A stretch of 15,216 nt of DNA from AC-32 sp036522595 (GCA_036522595.1 DATDFL010000145.1:1-15216), one strand, 5' to 3'. Counted from the first letter of the stretch, positions 1 through 7,132 are shown. The notes: generated by a model not told the origin, from the letters alone. Program-made: numbers and translations.

Positions 1-277
1 ACGACGTGCCGTCGTCGAACGGGTGCGCGGCGGGCGCGTCCGGGTGGACCCATTCGACATCCAGGTCGAGCTCGCGGAAGAACGGCGAGCCGATCCCCAG
101 CGGGTGGATCGACGAGCAGACGTCGTGCACGAAGCCCGGCAACGTCAGCTCCGCGGAACGCAGCCCGCCGCCGACCTGCGCCTCGGCCTCGTGCACCTCG
201 ACCTCCAGGCCCGCGCGCGCGAGCTCGATCGCCCCGGCCAGCCCGTTCGGGCCGGAGCCGATGACGACCGCCCTCAC
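1..277 (-). CDS. FAD-dependent oxidoreductase, phytoene desaturase-like (N-terminal part)
   Basis: This is the first 92 codons of a gene that runs off the left edge. The N-terminus reads VRAVVIGSGPNGLAGAIELA, a dinucleotide-binding beta-alpha-beta motif (GxGxxG, about residues 8-13). An acidic residue ends the second strand and a GGGLRS segment follows (about residues 37-42), as in FAD flavoproteins of the CrtI/PYROXD2 type. The next part (PGFVHDVCSSIHPLG) also fits that family. These enzymes oxidise or isomerise hydrophobic substrates with bound FAD; the substrate here cannot be read. The GTG start overlaps the stop of the polymerase gene as GTGA, so it is probably translationally coupled and last in the unit that begins at 3823. 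The family call is solid; whether it acts in carotenoid synthesis is unknown, and no other carotenoid gene is visible. Confidence 0.85.
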   Translation of the reverse strand, partial: MRAVVIGSGPNGLAGAIELARAGLEVEVHEAEAQVGGGLRSAELTLPGFVHDVCSSIHPLGIGSPFFRELDLDVEWVHPDAPAAHPFDDGTS

Positions 278-1191
278 TCCGCGCGGAGAACGCCGAAAGC
301 CGGCCCGAGCGCCTGGCCGCCCTGGAGCACCGGTTCGAAGAGGTCACCGTGCTTCTCGAACCGCTCGAGCGCCTCGCGCCTTCCGAAGTCCCGTGGCCTG
401 ACCTTCTCGCCCAGCTCCTCCCAGCGCAGCGGCGTCGACACCGGCGCGCCGGGCTTCGGCCGCACCGAGTAGGCCGAGGCGATCGTCTTGCCGTGGCCGT
501 TCTGGCGGTGGTCGACCAGGACGCCGCGCCGCTTCTTCTTCAGCCACTCGGTGGTCACGAGTCCAGGGTTTTCCGCTTCCAGTCGCCGTGACACACGCTC
601 GGCGAACTCGTACGCCTCGGGATAGGAGTAGCGCCGCGTGATCGGGACGAGGACGTGGATCCCGTCCGCCCCGCTCGTCTTCACGTACGACCGCAGCTCC
701 AGCCCCTCGAGCGCCTCGCGGATCAGATGCGCCACCTTGATCGCCTGCGCGAAGCCGTTCCGCGACTCCGGCGGGTCGAGGTCGAAGACGACGTAATCCG
801 GCCGCTCCGGCTTGTCGACGCGCGAGTACCACGCGTTCATGTCGATGCAGTTCATCTGCACCATCCACACGAGCGCGGCCGGCTCGTTGACGAGCGCGAA
901 GTCGACAAGCCGCGAGCCGCCTTCGCGTGGCCAGGTGCGGAACTGTCGCGTCGGCAGCCACGACGGCTTGCCCTTGGGTGCCTGCTTCGCAAAGTACGGC
1001 TGCGCGTTGATGCCGTGCGGGTAGCGCTTCAGCGTGAACGGCCGGTCGCGCAGGTGCGGGACGATCGCGTCGCCGATCGCGGCGTAGTACTCGGCGAGGT
1101 CGCCCTTCGTGACCTTGTCGGCCGGGAAGAGCACTCGCTCCGGGTGCGTGAGCCGCACGCGCCGCCGGCCGATCTGGAGCTCGTCGCTCAC
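274..1191 (-). CDS. ligD: Stand-alone LigD-type polymerase domain (NHEJ primase-polymerase)
   Basis: A 305-residue protein matching the polymerase domain (PolDom) of bacterial DNA ligase D, the archaeo-eukaryotic primase-like enzyme that fills and extends ends during Ku-dependent non-homologous end joining. The catalytic aspartates are visible as FDLDP (D137, D139) and VLVDHRQN (D227), the same numbers as reported for the Mycobacterium tuberculosis PolDom. His179 lies in KTSGADGIHVLVP. The QNxxGKT and YSVRP segments (230-245) are typical. The length equals one PolDom, so no ligase or nuclease domain is fused, and no Ku or ligase gene is in the window. I chose the GTG at 1191 because it gives the usual N-terminus (SDELQIGRRRVRLTHPERVLFP) and forms a GTGA overlap with the methyltransferase stop. 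The frame is open further upstream, but that stretch is a shadow of the methyltransferase. Confidence 0.93.
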   Translation of the reverse strand: MSDELQIGRRRVRLTHPERVLFPADKVTKGDLAEYYAAIGDAIVPHLRDRPFTLKRYPHGINAQPYFAKQAPKGKPSWLPTRQFRTWPREGGSRLVDFALVNEPAALVWMVQMNCIDMNAWYSRVDKPERPDYVVFDLDPPESRNGFAQAIKVAHLIREALEGLELRSYVKTSGADGIHVLVPITRRYSYPEAYEFAERVSRRLEAENPGLVTTEWLKKKRRGVLVDHRQNGHGKTIASAYSVRPKPGAPVSTPLRWEELGEKVRPRDFGRREALERFEKHGDLFEPVLQGGQALGPAFGVLRAE

Positions 1192-1901
1192 GCGAGCCGC
1201 GTCCACCTGAGCTCGTGCTTGAGCGGCAGCCGGTACGGCCCCGCGAGCAGCGGGCGCACGCGCGCGATGAGCCCGGCGCGCTCCTCGGCGTCGAGCGAGG
1301 CGAGCGCGCTGGTCGTCGAGTACAAGGTCAGCAGCTGATCGGGGTCGACCGTGATCTCCTCCTCGACGCGCTCGACGCGGAGCGGCTCGAATGGCGCCGC
1401 TCCGAAAGCGTCGTGCCACGGCGGCCGGCGCTGTGAGAAGGAGCGCGCATACGGCTCGCGGAGCTGCTCGATCGCTTCCTCCGGCAACGGTGGCTCGGTC
1501 TCCCACCAGTGCGTGTTGATCGTGGCGAGCCCGCCGCGGGGGCGCAGCACGCGTGCGACCTCGGGGATCGCGGCAGCCGGATCAAACCAGTGAAAGGCCT
1601 CGCCGACGAAGACCGCATCGACGCCTGCGTCCTCGAGCGGGATCGCCTCCGCGCTGCCCGCGAGCGCCGTTCCGTGAATAGCCCGCATCCGTTCGTCGGG
1701 CTCGACGGCAATGACCTCGGCGAAGCGGCTGCCGAGCTCGCGCGTCAGCCGCCCCGTTCCCGCGGCGAGGTCGAGCACGCGCGCCGACGAGTCGAGCTCG
1801 AGCTCTTGCTGCGCGAGGTCGAGCAGGGGCCGACAGTACGGTGGCCGGACGCGGTCGTAGGTCTCGGCAACGTTCCCGAAGGCGAGACGCAGCTCAGTCA
1901 A
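1188..1901 (-). CDS. Class I SAM-dependent methyltransferase (copy 1)
   Basis: A 237-residue methyltransferase. Motif I is RVLDLAAGTGRL (41-52), which binds S-adenosylmethionine. The acidic end of strand 2 is VIAVEPDE (63-70), motif post-II is VDAVFVGEAFHWF, and VARVLRPRGG is the usual strand-5 region. The N-terminal FGNVAETYDRVRPPY matches the methyltransferase type 11 group found in many actinobacteria; substrates are generally unknown. The start is TTG at 1901, inside the end of the preceding methyltransferase (8-nt overlap). I see no later start that keeps the conserved N-terminus. It is clearly a paralogue of the neighbour at 1894-2649, sharing the AETYD/AREYE, LDLxAGTG, AVEPD, AEAFHWF and RVLRPRG landmarks, so a tandem duplication is likely. 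Small-molecule methylation is the inference; the substrate is not known. Confidence 0.88.
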   Translation of the reverse strand: MTELRLAFGNVAETYDRVRPPYCRPLLDLAQQELELDSSARVLDLAAGTGRLTRELGSRFAEVIAVEPDERMRAIHGTALAGSAEAIPLEDAGVDAVFVGEAFHWFDPAAAIPEVARVLRPRGGLATINTHWWETEPPLPEEAIEQLREPYARSFSQRRPPWHDAFGAAPFEPLRVERVEEEITVDPDQLLTLYSTTSALASLDAEERAGLIARVRPLLAGPYRLPLKHELRWTRLA

Positions 1902-2649
1902 GGCGCGTCCAGTAGGCGACAGTGCGAACGTGGCGGCCGATCTTCCGGTCGGCGGGGATGAGCTCGCGCATCCGCTCCGCGAAGGCCAGGCGGTCCTCCT
2001 CCGGCTGGTGCGCGATCGAGCTCACGGAGAGCATGTTGGCGATCCACTCGTCGCGGCTGTTGACGATGTCGCGGTGGACGTCGGTTTCCCGCAGCTCCTC
2101 GAACGGCGCGCGCTCGATCGGCTCGCGCCACGCGCCCGAGAGCACGCGGCCGATCCCGGGCTCGCCGCCTCGCTCGATCACCTCCTGGATCACGGCCTCG
2201 GCCTCCTCGCCCATGTCGTCGTACTCGAGCCCGATGTTCCAGAGGATGACGAGCGCGCCGCGCGGCCGGAGCACGCGCACGATCTCGGCGACCGACGCGT
2301 CGGAGGCGAACCAGTGGAACGCCTCGGCCGAGAAGACCGCGTCGACCTCCTCGGCGCCGAGCGGGATCGACTCGCCGCTCCCGCGCCGCCCTTCTGCCTC
2401 AGGAACGACCTCCTCGAGCACCTCCAACATTGCCGGATCCGGCTCGACCGCAACCACGCGCGCGAACCGCGGCACCAGCGAGCGGGTCAGCTTCCCGGTG
2501 CCCGCGCCGAGGTCGAGCACCGCGGCATCGGGCGCGAGCCCAAGCTCGCCGGTCACGCGGTCGAGGAGCTCCTCCGGCCAGAGCGGCCGGCCGTACTCGT
2601 ATTCGCGCGCCGTCTGCCCGAACCGGTCGGGCGGGGCTTCCCTAGGCAA
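1894..2649 (-). CDS. Class I SAM-dependent methyltransferase (copy 2)
   Basis: A 251-residue paralogue of the next gene. The SAM-binding motif is AVLDLGAGTGKL (43-54), followed by VVAVEPDPAM (65-74), VDAVFSAEAFHWF and RVLRPRGALVIL. As in copy 1 the N-terminus carries FGQTAREYEYGRPLWP, a hallmark of this methyltransferase type 11 subgroup. The start is TTG at 2649, which shares 8 nt with the end of the acyl-CoA dehydrogenase gene; no other start precedes the conserved region. Both copies thus use TTG inside an 8-nt overlap, which suggests translation by coupling rather than from a separate ribosome site. Copy 2 carries extra residues before EDA/GAEEVDAVF and a different C-terminal half, so the two probably methylate different substrates. 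No substrate can be named from sequence. Confidence 0.88.
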   Translation of the reverse strand: MPREAPPDRFGQTAREYEYGRPLWPEELLDRVTGELGLAPDAAVLDLGAGTGKLTRSLVPRFARVVAVEPDPAMLEVLEEVVPEAEGRRGSGESIPLGAEEVDAVFSAEAFHWFASDASVAEIVRVLRPRGALVILWNIGLEYDDMGEEAEAVIQEVIERGGEPGIGRVLSGAWREPIERAPFEELRETDVHRDIVNSRDEWIANMLSVSSIAHQPEEDRLAFAERMRELIPADRKIGRHVRTVAYWTRLD

Positions 2650-3823
2650 CGCCCGCGAGAAGGGACGAGCGCTGCTCCTTGACCATCTCGCGCGCGATCA
2701 CGAGCCGCTGGATCTGGTTCGTGCCCTCGTAGATCTGCGTGATCTTCGCGTCGCGCATCATCCGCTCGACGGGGTACTCCTGTATGTAGCCGTAGCCGCC
2801 GAGGATCTGGACGGCGTCGGTCGTGACCTGCATCGCGACGTCCGTGCAGTAGAGCTTCGCCATCGCGGAGATCTTCGTCAGCTCGGAGCCGTCGATGCCC
2901 TCGTCGATCGTCTGCCCGCACTTGTAGAGGAGGCCGCGCGCCGCCTCGCACTTCGTCTCCATGTCCGCGAGCGCCGCGGCGATCAGCTGGTGCTCCGCGA
3001 TCGGCTTGCCCATCGTCTCGCGCGACTTCGCGTACTCCAGCGCGTAGTCCGTCGCGCCCTGCGCGAGCCCGAGCCCCTGCGCGCCGATCCCCGGCCGGGA
3101 GCGGTCGAGGATCCGCATCGCGATCCGGAAGCCCTCGCCCTCCTCGCCGAGCAGGTTGTCGGCGGGGATGCGGCAGTCGTTGAAGAAGATCTCGCCGGTC
3201 GTCGAGCCCTTGATCCCCATCTTCGGCTCGATCCGGCCGACCTCGAAGCCCGGCGCATCCGCCTCGACGACGAACGCCGAGATGCCCGCGTGGCCGGCCG
3301 ACGGGTCGGTCTTGGCGAACACGACGTAGAGCCCGGCGACGCCCGCGTTCGTGATGAACCGCTTCGAGCCGTTGATGACGTACTCGTTGCCGTCGAGCCG
3401 TGCCTCGCTGCGCATCGCGGCCGAGTCGGAGCCGGAGCCGGGCTCGGTGAGCGCGTAGGCGGGGAGCCACTCGCCGCTCGCCAGCTTGGGCAGCCAGCGC
3501 TGCTTCTGCTCATCCGTGCCGGCGAGCTTGATCCCGAGCGAGCCGAGCTCCTGGACGGCCAGCAGCAGTCCGGTCGTGGCGCAGACCTTGGAGAGCTCCT
3601 CGACCGCGACGAGCACCATCAGCGCGCCCGTTCCGGTGCCGCCGTACTGCTCCTCGAACGGCAGGCCGAAGATCTCGTGCTCGCGCAGCAGCTCGACCAT
3701 GTCGTGCGGGAACTCGGCCGACTTGTCGATTTCCGCCGCCCGCGGCGCGACCCGATCGCGCGCGAGCGTGCGGACGAGCTCGCGGATCTCGCGCTGTTCC
3801 TCGGTCAGCGGATCGACGGCCAC
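2642..3823 (-). CDS. Acyl-CoA dehydrogenase
   Basis: A 393-residue flavoenzyme of full family length that introduces the alpha,beta double bond into acyl-CoA thioesters in fatty-acid or branched-chain amino-acid breakdown, passing electrons to ETF. Both family signatures are present: ALTEPGSGSDSAA (124-136), and QILGGYGYIQ followed by EYPVERMMRD (339-358). The catalytic base is Glu366 in YEGTNQIQRL, the position used by short-chain and butyryl-CoA dehydrogenases, which suggests a short or medium acyl substrate. The start is GTG at 3823. No Shine-Dalgarno is seen, but TAGGCT lies 8 nt upstream, so a leaderless message is likely. It heads a five-gene run on the minus strand. ETF or thiolase genes that would give a specific pathway are not present. 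Confidence 0.95.
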   Translation of the reverse strand: MAVDPLTEEQREIRELVRTLARDRVAPRAAEIDKSAEFPHDMVELLREHEIFGLPFEEQYGGTGTGALMVLVAVEELSKVCATTGLLLAVQELGSLGIKLAGTDEQKQRWLPKLASGEWLPAYALTEPGSGSDSAAMRSEARLDGNEYVINGSKRFITNAGVAGLYVVFAKTDPSAGHAGISAFVVEADAPGFEVGRIEPKMGIKGSTTGEIFFNDCRIPADNLLGEEGEGFRIAMRILDRSRPGIGAQGLGLAQGATDYALEYAKSRETMGKPIAEHQLIAAALADMETKCEAARGLLYKCGQTIDEGIDGSELTKISAMAKLYCTDVAMQVTTDAVQILGGYGYIQEYPVERMMRDAKITQIYEGTNQIQRLVIAREMVKEQRSSLLAGVA

Positions 3824-3831
3824 GGCTGGGA

Positions 3832-3837
3832 AGCCTA
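3832..3837 (-). promoter_or_regulatory. Probable -10 box for the acyl-CoA dehydrogenase operon
   Basis: On the minus strand TAGGCT (TANNNT form) ends 8 nt before the GTG at 3823. This is the spacing expected if transcription starts at or next to the start codon. No clear -35 was found. The whole divergent gap to the cyclase is only 50 bp (3824-3873). Confidence 0.45.
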
Positions 3838-3873
3838 GTCGCGAGGGAAGGAGTTCGGCCCGCCGCTCGTCCT

Positions 3874-5286
3874 GTGGCCATGGAGTTCACTCATCCTCGC
3901 GACCAGCTGCCGCAGGACCGCATCCGGCTCGGAGCGATCGTCGAAGTGCTCGCCGGCGCGCTGCCGCTGATCGGGCTCGTCTCGCTCCTGCTGCGGTCGC
4001 AGCTCGATCCACACCTGGAGAACTACCGCCTCCACTTCATCCTCTTCGGGCTGGCGGGCACCCTGGCGTTCGTGCTCGGCTACGCGGCCGGAGAGGCTGC
4101 GAAGCGCCGTGGTGACGCGCGGGTGCTGCTCCTCTCGCTCGCCTTCATGGCGACGGGCGGCTTCATGGGCCTCCACGCGCTCGGAACACAGGGCGTGCTC
4201 TTCACGGGCGACCACTCCGGCTTCAAGGTGGCCATCCCGGTCGGGCTCGTCGTCAGCGCCGTGTTCGCGGCGGGCTCCGCCTTCGTCGATCTGCGTCCGA
4301 GCTTCGCGCCGCTGGTAGTCCGCCACCAGAACGTCTTGCGCGCATTCGTGCTGCTGGCCATGGGCACGTGGTTCGTCTGGACGGTCGCGAATGTGCCGCC
4401 GCTCGACGGCGCGCACAGCGAGGCTGCGAGAGGAATGCTCCTCACGGTGTTCGCGATCGTCGGGACGGTCGTCTACGCGGTCAGCGCGGCGCGGTACTGG
4501 CGAATCTTCCGAGCGCGGCCGAACGTGCTTCCCGCCGCGGTCATCGCCTGCTTCGTCCTCCTCTCCGAGGCGCTGATCGGCGTGGCTCTGACCGGAGAGC
4601 GGAAGTGGCACGCGAGCTGGTGGGAATGGCACTTCCTGATCGTCACGGCGTTCGTGGTCATCGGGCTGGCAGCGCGGCGGGAGTGGCGCGAGGAGCGGTT
4701 CGGCGACCTCTACCTGTCCTCGACGAGAGAGCGCCGGCAGAACGTCAGCGTCCTCTTCAGCGACCTGGTCGGGTACACGAGCTTCGCCGCGCGGTCGACG
4801 CCGGTCGAGGCCGCGGCTGTGCTGGAGACGTACTGGCGCACGGCGTCCAACCTCCTCTCCCGGCGGTTCGGTGGCGTGGTCGAGAAGTTCATCGGCGACG
4901 GCGTCGTCGCGGTCTTCAACCGCGGCGGCAACCAGCCCGACCATGCCCGGCGGGCCGCCTGCGCCGCGCTCGCGCTTCGGGATGCTTTCGGAAAGGTCGC
5001 GGACGAGCACCCGGAGTGGCCGCGGATGCGCGTCGGCGTCAACACCGGCGAGGCGGTCGTCCGGGAGATCGGCGGCGCGGGACATCTCGCGTACCCGCTG
5101 GTCGGCGACACGATCAACATGGGCGCGCGGCTCGAGGGGCTCGCACCCGTCGGCGGAGTGCTCATCGGCACCGAGACGTACGAGCAGCTACCGGACGGAG
5201 CCGTGGTCGAGGCCAGGTCCGGATTGCAGGTGAAGGGCAAGGACGAGGCCGTCGACGCCTACGTCCTGCACACGTGCCCCTGCTAG
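3874..5286 (+). CDS. Membrane-anchored class III adenylate/guanylate cyclase
   Basis: A 470-residue protein with an N-terminal membrane part and a C-terminal class III cyclase domain. About eight hydrophobic segments are visible, near residues 18-40, 54-71, 84-102, 118-138, 154-173, 186-204, 217-238 and 252-267. The cyclase domain spans about 288-466. It has the first metal aspartate in VLFSDLVGYTSF (D297), a second in EKFIGDGVVAVF (D342), Lys337 and Asp412 at the base-selecting positions, and the Asn415/Arg419 pair in GDTINMGARLE. All catalytic residues are there, and the Lys/Asp pair favours ATP, so cAMP production is likely. Class III cyclases act as dimers. Start: GTG at 3874 or ATG two codons later (3880). 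A GAAGGAG lies about 20 nt upstream, too far to decide. The membrane part probably senses something or places the enzyme; several His residues near membrane ends (100, 114, 151, 245, 253) stand out. Confidence 0.92.
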   Translation: MAMEFTHPRDQLPQDRIRLGAIVEVLAGALPLIGLVSLLLRSQLDPHLENYRLHFILFGLAGTLAFVLGYAAGEAAKRRGDARVLLLSLAFMATGGFMGLHALGTQGVLFTGDHSGFKVAIPVGLVVSAVFAAGSAFVDLRPSFAPLVVRHQNVLRAFVLLAMGTWFVWTVANVPPLDGAHSEAARGMLLTVFAIVGTVVYAVSAARYWRIFRARPNVLPAAVIACFVLLSEALIGVALTGERKWHASWWEWHFLIVTAFVVIGLAARREWREERFGDLYLSSTRERRQNVSVLFSDLVGYTSFAARSTPVEAAAVLETYWRTASNLLSRRFGGVVEKFIGDGVVAVFNRGGNQPDHARRAACAALALRDAFGKVADEHPEWPRMRVGVNTGEAVVREIGGAGHLAYPLVGDTINMGARLEGLAPVGGVLIGTETYEQLPDGAVVEARSGLQVKGKDEAVDAYVLHTCPC

Positions 5287-5298
5287 CGCGTCGCTAGC
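5282..5298. repeat. 7-bp inverted repeat holding two convergent stop codons
   Basis: GCTAGCG, a 3-base loop CGT, then CGCTAGC. The left arm contains the TAG stop of the cyclase and the right arm contains, on the other strand, the TAG stop of the VOC gene. The intergenic gap is only 7 bp. There is no T-run, so it is at best a weak two-way transcription end. Confidence 0.6.
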
Positions 5299-6025
5299 GG
5301 TTGTGGCAGACGACCTCGACGTTGTTGCGGTCGGGATCGAGGACAAAGGCGCCGTAGTAGCCGGGGTGGTAGTGGCGCTCGCCCGGCGCGCCGTTGTCTC
5401 GGTAGCCGGCCTCCACGAGCGCGCGGTGGAACTCGTCGACGGTGGCGTTGTCGGCCGCCGGGAACGCGACGTGCACGTTCTCGGTCAGCGGCCGGTCGTC
5501 GTGGACGACGCTGAATGAGCGGGTCTCGCCGCGGAAGTGCCTGCCCTCGGGCCACTCGCTCGCGAGGCTGAAGCCGCCGAACGGGCCGACGGCCTCGTAG
5601 AAGCGCTTCGAAGCCTCGAGGTCGGCGACGCGGATCCAGAGGTGGGAGATGTGGTTGTCCCCCTCGCTCGTGCCGCCGTGGTGCACGGCCTCGATGCTGT
5701 TTCCGTCCGGATCGAGGACGAAGGCGCCGTAGTAGTCGGGCCTGTAGAGCGGCCGCGGCCCGGGCGGCCCGTCGTCGGGATGACCCGCGCTCGTCATCGC
5801 CGCCCACCACTCGTCGACCGCCTCGCGCGACTGCGCGACGAAGCCGACGTGGAGGTTCCGCGTCACCCTGACTTCGTCCTCGGCCGGCGAGAGCGAGAAG
5901 TCCTCCCACTCGAAGAACGTGTCGTCGGTTGCGGCCTCGCCGAAGCCGAGCGTCGACATCGCCAGCTCGTAGAACGGACGCGAGCGGCCCATGTCGAAGA
6001 CCCGGATCGTCACGTGGTCAAACAC
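5294..6025 (-). CDS. Two-domain VOC (glyoxalase/bleomycin-resistance fold) protein
   Basis: A 243-residue protein made of two VOC modules. The first (about 1-117) begins FDHVTIRVFDMGRSRPFYE and ends YYGAFVLDPDGNSIEAVHH; the second (about 124-243) has HLWIRVADLEASKRFYEAVG and ends YYGAFVLDPDRNNVEVVCH. The near-identical YYGAFVLDPDxN segments show internal duplication. VOC proteins bind a divalent metal with His and Glu in paired modules and act as glyoxalases, dioxygenases, isomerases or drug-binding proteins; H4, E112, H128 and E237 are plausible ligands. I chose GTG at 6025 because GAGGG lies 8 nt upstream and the VOC fold starts right there. The open frame runs much further upstream, but that part is a shadow of the DUF1326 gene. 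It sits 5 bp after DUF1326 and is the third gene of that unit. The substrate is unknown. Confidence 0.9.
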   Translation of the reverse strand: MFDHVTIRVFDMGRSRPFYELAMSTLGFGEAATDDTFFEWEDFSLSPAEDEVRVTRNLHVGFVAQSREAVDEWWAAMTSAGHPDDGPPGPRPLYRPDYYGAFVLDPDGNSIEAVHHGGTSEGDNHISHLWIRVADLEASKRFYEAVGPFGGFSLASEWPEGRHFRGETRSFSVVHDDRPLTENVHVAFPAADNATVDEFHRALVEAGYRDNGAPGERHYHPGYYGAFVLDPDRNNVEVVCHNR

Positions 6026-6030
6026 GCGGG

Positions 6031-6615
6031 TTACCCTCGGTACTCGAAGTCGCGCGTGAACGCGCACGTGCCGCGGAGCTCGAAGGCGAACGGCGGGTCC
6101 TCGACGACCACGTGGTCGGCATAGAGCTCGGTCCCCGGCCGGTCGTGGCCGGGGACGATGCAGGAGACGGACGCATGGCCCGGCACAGGCACGAACGCCC
6201 GCAGGCGCACTGCCTCGCCGGCGCGCACCTCGCCGCCCATGAACTGGATCTTCGTCGGGCGCGCGGCCACGACGTTGCGCGGCTTCCGCACCCAGGGCAG
6301 GTTCAAGACGTGCTTCCCGCCCATGCGCCCGAGCAGGATCTCGCCGAGCTCGACCGGGCCGTCGACGTGCAAGACGAGGGTCCACGGCGAGCCCGGCTCG
6401 TCGTCTTCGTAGCGATACGTCATCACCGCGGCGCTCCCGGAGAGGTCGATCGGGCCGGCATTGCCCGCCTCGACCCGCCAGGCGAGCGCGCCGTAGCAGA
6501 CGCCGTGGGTCGAGCGCCCGCCGGGAACCCCGTCGACCGTCCGGCATGGGCAGATGGCGTCGCAGTTGCACGCCTCCAGGTACCGGCCCGCGACACGCCA
6601 GGGCGTCAGGTCCAC
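6031..6615 (-). CDS. DUF1326 domain-containing protein
   Basis: A 194-residue protein with the DUF1326 signature near its N-terminus: WRVAGRYLEACNCDAICPC (6-24), giving Cys16, Cys18, Cys22 and Cys24, followed by a conserved THGVCYGALAW segment (His37, Cys40). The cysteine cluster resembles a metal site, though the family has no established function that I know of. No signal peptide or membrane span is visible. The start is GTG at 6615, placed because the family begins only a few residues before the WxxxGxYxEACNC motif. It overlaps the end of DUF2182 by 10 nt, so the two are translationally coupled. Joint occurrence with a Cys-rich DUF2182 membrane protein suggests the pair works together, perhaps in metal or redox handling at the membrane; that is inference. 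Confidence 0.88.
   Translation of the reverse strand: MDLTPWRVAGRYLEACNCDAICPCRTVDGVPGGRSTHGVCYGALAWRVEAGNAGPIDLSGSAAVMTYRYEDDEPGSPWTLVLHVDGPVELGEILLGRMGGKHVLNLPWVRKPRNVVAARPTKIQFMGGEVRAGEAVRLRAFVPVPGHASVSCIVPGHDRPGTELYADHVVVEDPPFAFELRGTCAFTRDFEYRG
6034..6038 (-). promoter_or_regulatory. Ribosome binding site deciding the VOC start
   Basis: GAGGG on the minus strand, overlapping the last codons of the DUF1326 gene, 8 nt before the GTG at 6025. It supports this start over reading in from the upstream open frame. Confidence 0.55.
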
Positions 6616-7127
6616 GTCAGCACCGCAGCGCTAGCGAGGGCCAGGGCGACAAGGCGCGGCGACCTGGCCCCGAAGGGCGCCGCCTTCTGCACGAGCACCA
6701 CGAACGCGAGCACGGCAACCCAGGCGAGGCTCATCAGGCCGAGGCCGACCATGAGTGCCATCAGGAAGACGCAGCAACCGGCGCAGTCCAGCGCGTGCAG
6801 CACGCCGCCCGGCAGCGATCCGTGGAAGAGCAGGCGCAACGGCGAACGGCAGCGGCGCAGGCACCTGTCCTTCAGCGGCGAGATCTCGTAGACCGCCGTC
6901 GCCACCAGCAGCGCTCCGGCTCCCGCCCAGCGCAGGGCCGGCGCCAGCGGCGAGAACGCGAGGAAGCCGAGCACGCCGAGCGCGATCCAGACGGCCACGT
7001 ACCCGAGCAGGAAACCCGTCGTGCCCAGAGCGCCGCGAGCCCGTGACACGAGCCTCGCGACGGGCAGCGTCCCCGGGACCATGCCGACACCGACCATCAC
7101 CGCCCACCCGCCGAGAAACATCCCCAT
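6606..7127 (-). CDS. DUF2182 predicted metal-binding membrane protein (short form)
   Basis: A 173-residue integral membrane protein. Hydrophobic segments lie near residues 3-23, 37-57, 66-80, 108-130, 131-147 and 158-171. Family marks are YEISPLKDRCLRRCRSP (80-96, Cys89 and Cys93) and HALDCAGCCVFLMALM (111-126, Cys115, Cys118, Cys119), which form a likely metal or thiol site. The usual WxxMxxAMMxP near the start appears as WAVMVGVGMVP. It seems shorter than many DUF2182 proteins. A TAA lies in frame five codons upstream, so the N-terminus cannot be extended. Start: ATG at 7127, or the second ATG at 7121. It is the first gene of the unit with DUF1326 and VOC, and is divergent from the amidohydrolase across 21 bp. 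Function unknown. Confidence 0.88.
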   Translation of the reverse strand: MGMFLGGWAVMVGVGMVPGTLPVARLVSRARGALGTTGFLLGYVAVWIALGVLGFLAFSPLAPALRWAGAGALLVATAVYEISPLKDRCLRRCRSPLRLLFHGSLPGGVLHALDCAGCCVFLMALMVGLGLMSLAWVAVLAFVVLVQKAAPFGARSPRLVALALASAAVLTWT

Positions 7128-7132
7128 CCGCG

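Noticed and set aside
1192..1506. N-terminal extension of the polymerase domain.
   Set aside because: It lies within the methyltransferase gene, and PolDom numbering fits the GTG at 1191 exactly.
1922..3838. A 638-codon open frame on the plus strand, opposite the methyltransferase and acyl-CoA dehydrogenase genes.
   Set aside because: Its translation is low-complexity Arg/Ser- and Leu/Asp-rich without motifs, as expected opposite GC-rich genes. The minus strand carries clear, complete enzymes.
3835..5085. A 416-codon minus-strand frame opposite the cyclase.
   Set aside because: Composition is Arg/Asp/Glu-rich with no domain, and the plus-strand cyclase has all catalytic residues.
6026..6571. 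N-terminal extension of the VOC protein.
   Set aside because: The extension is a frame shadow of DUF1326. The VOC fold begins at the GTG at 6025 with its own GAGGG.
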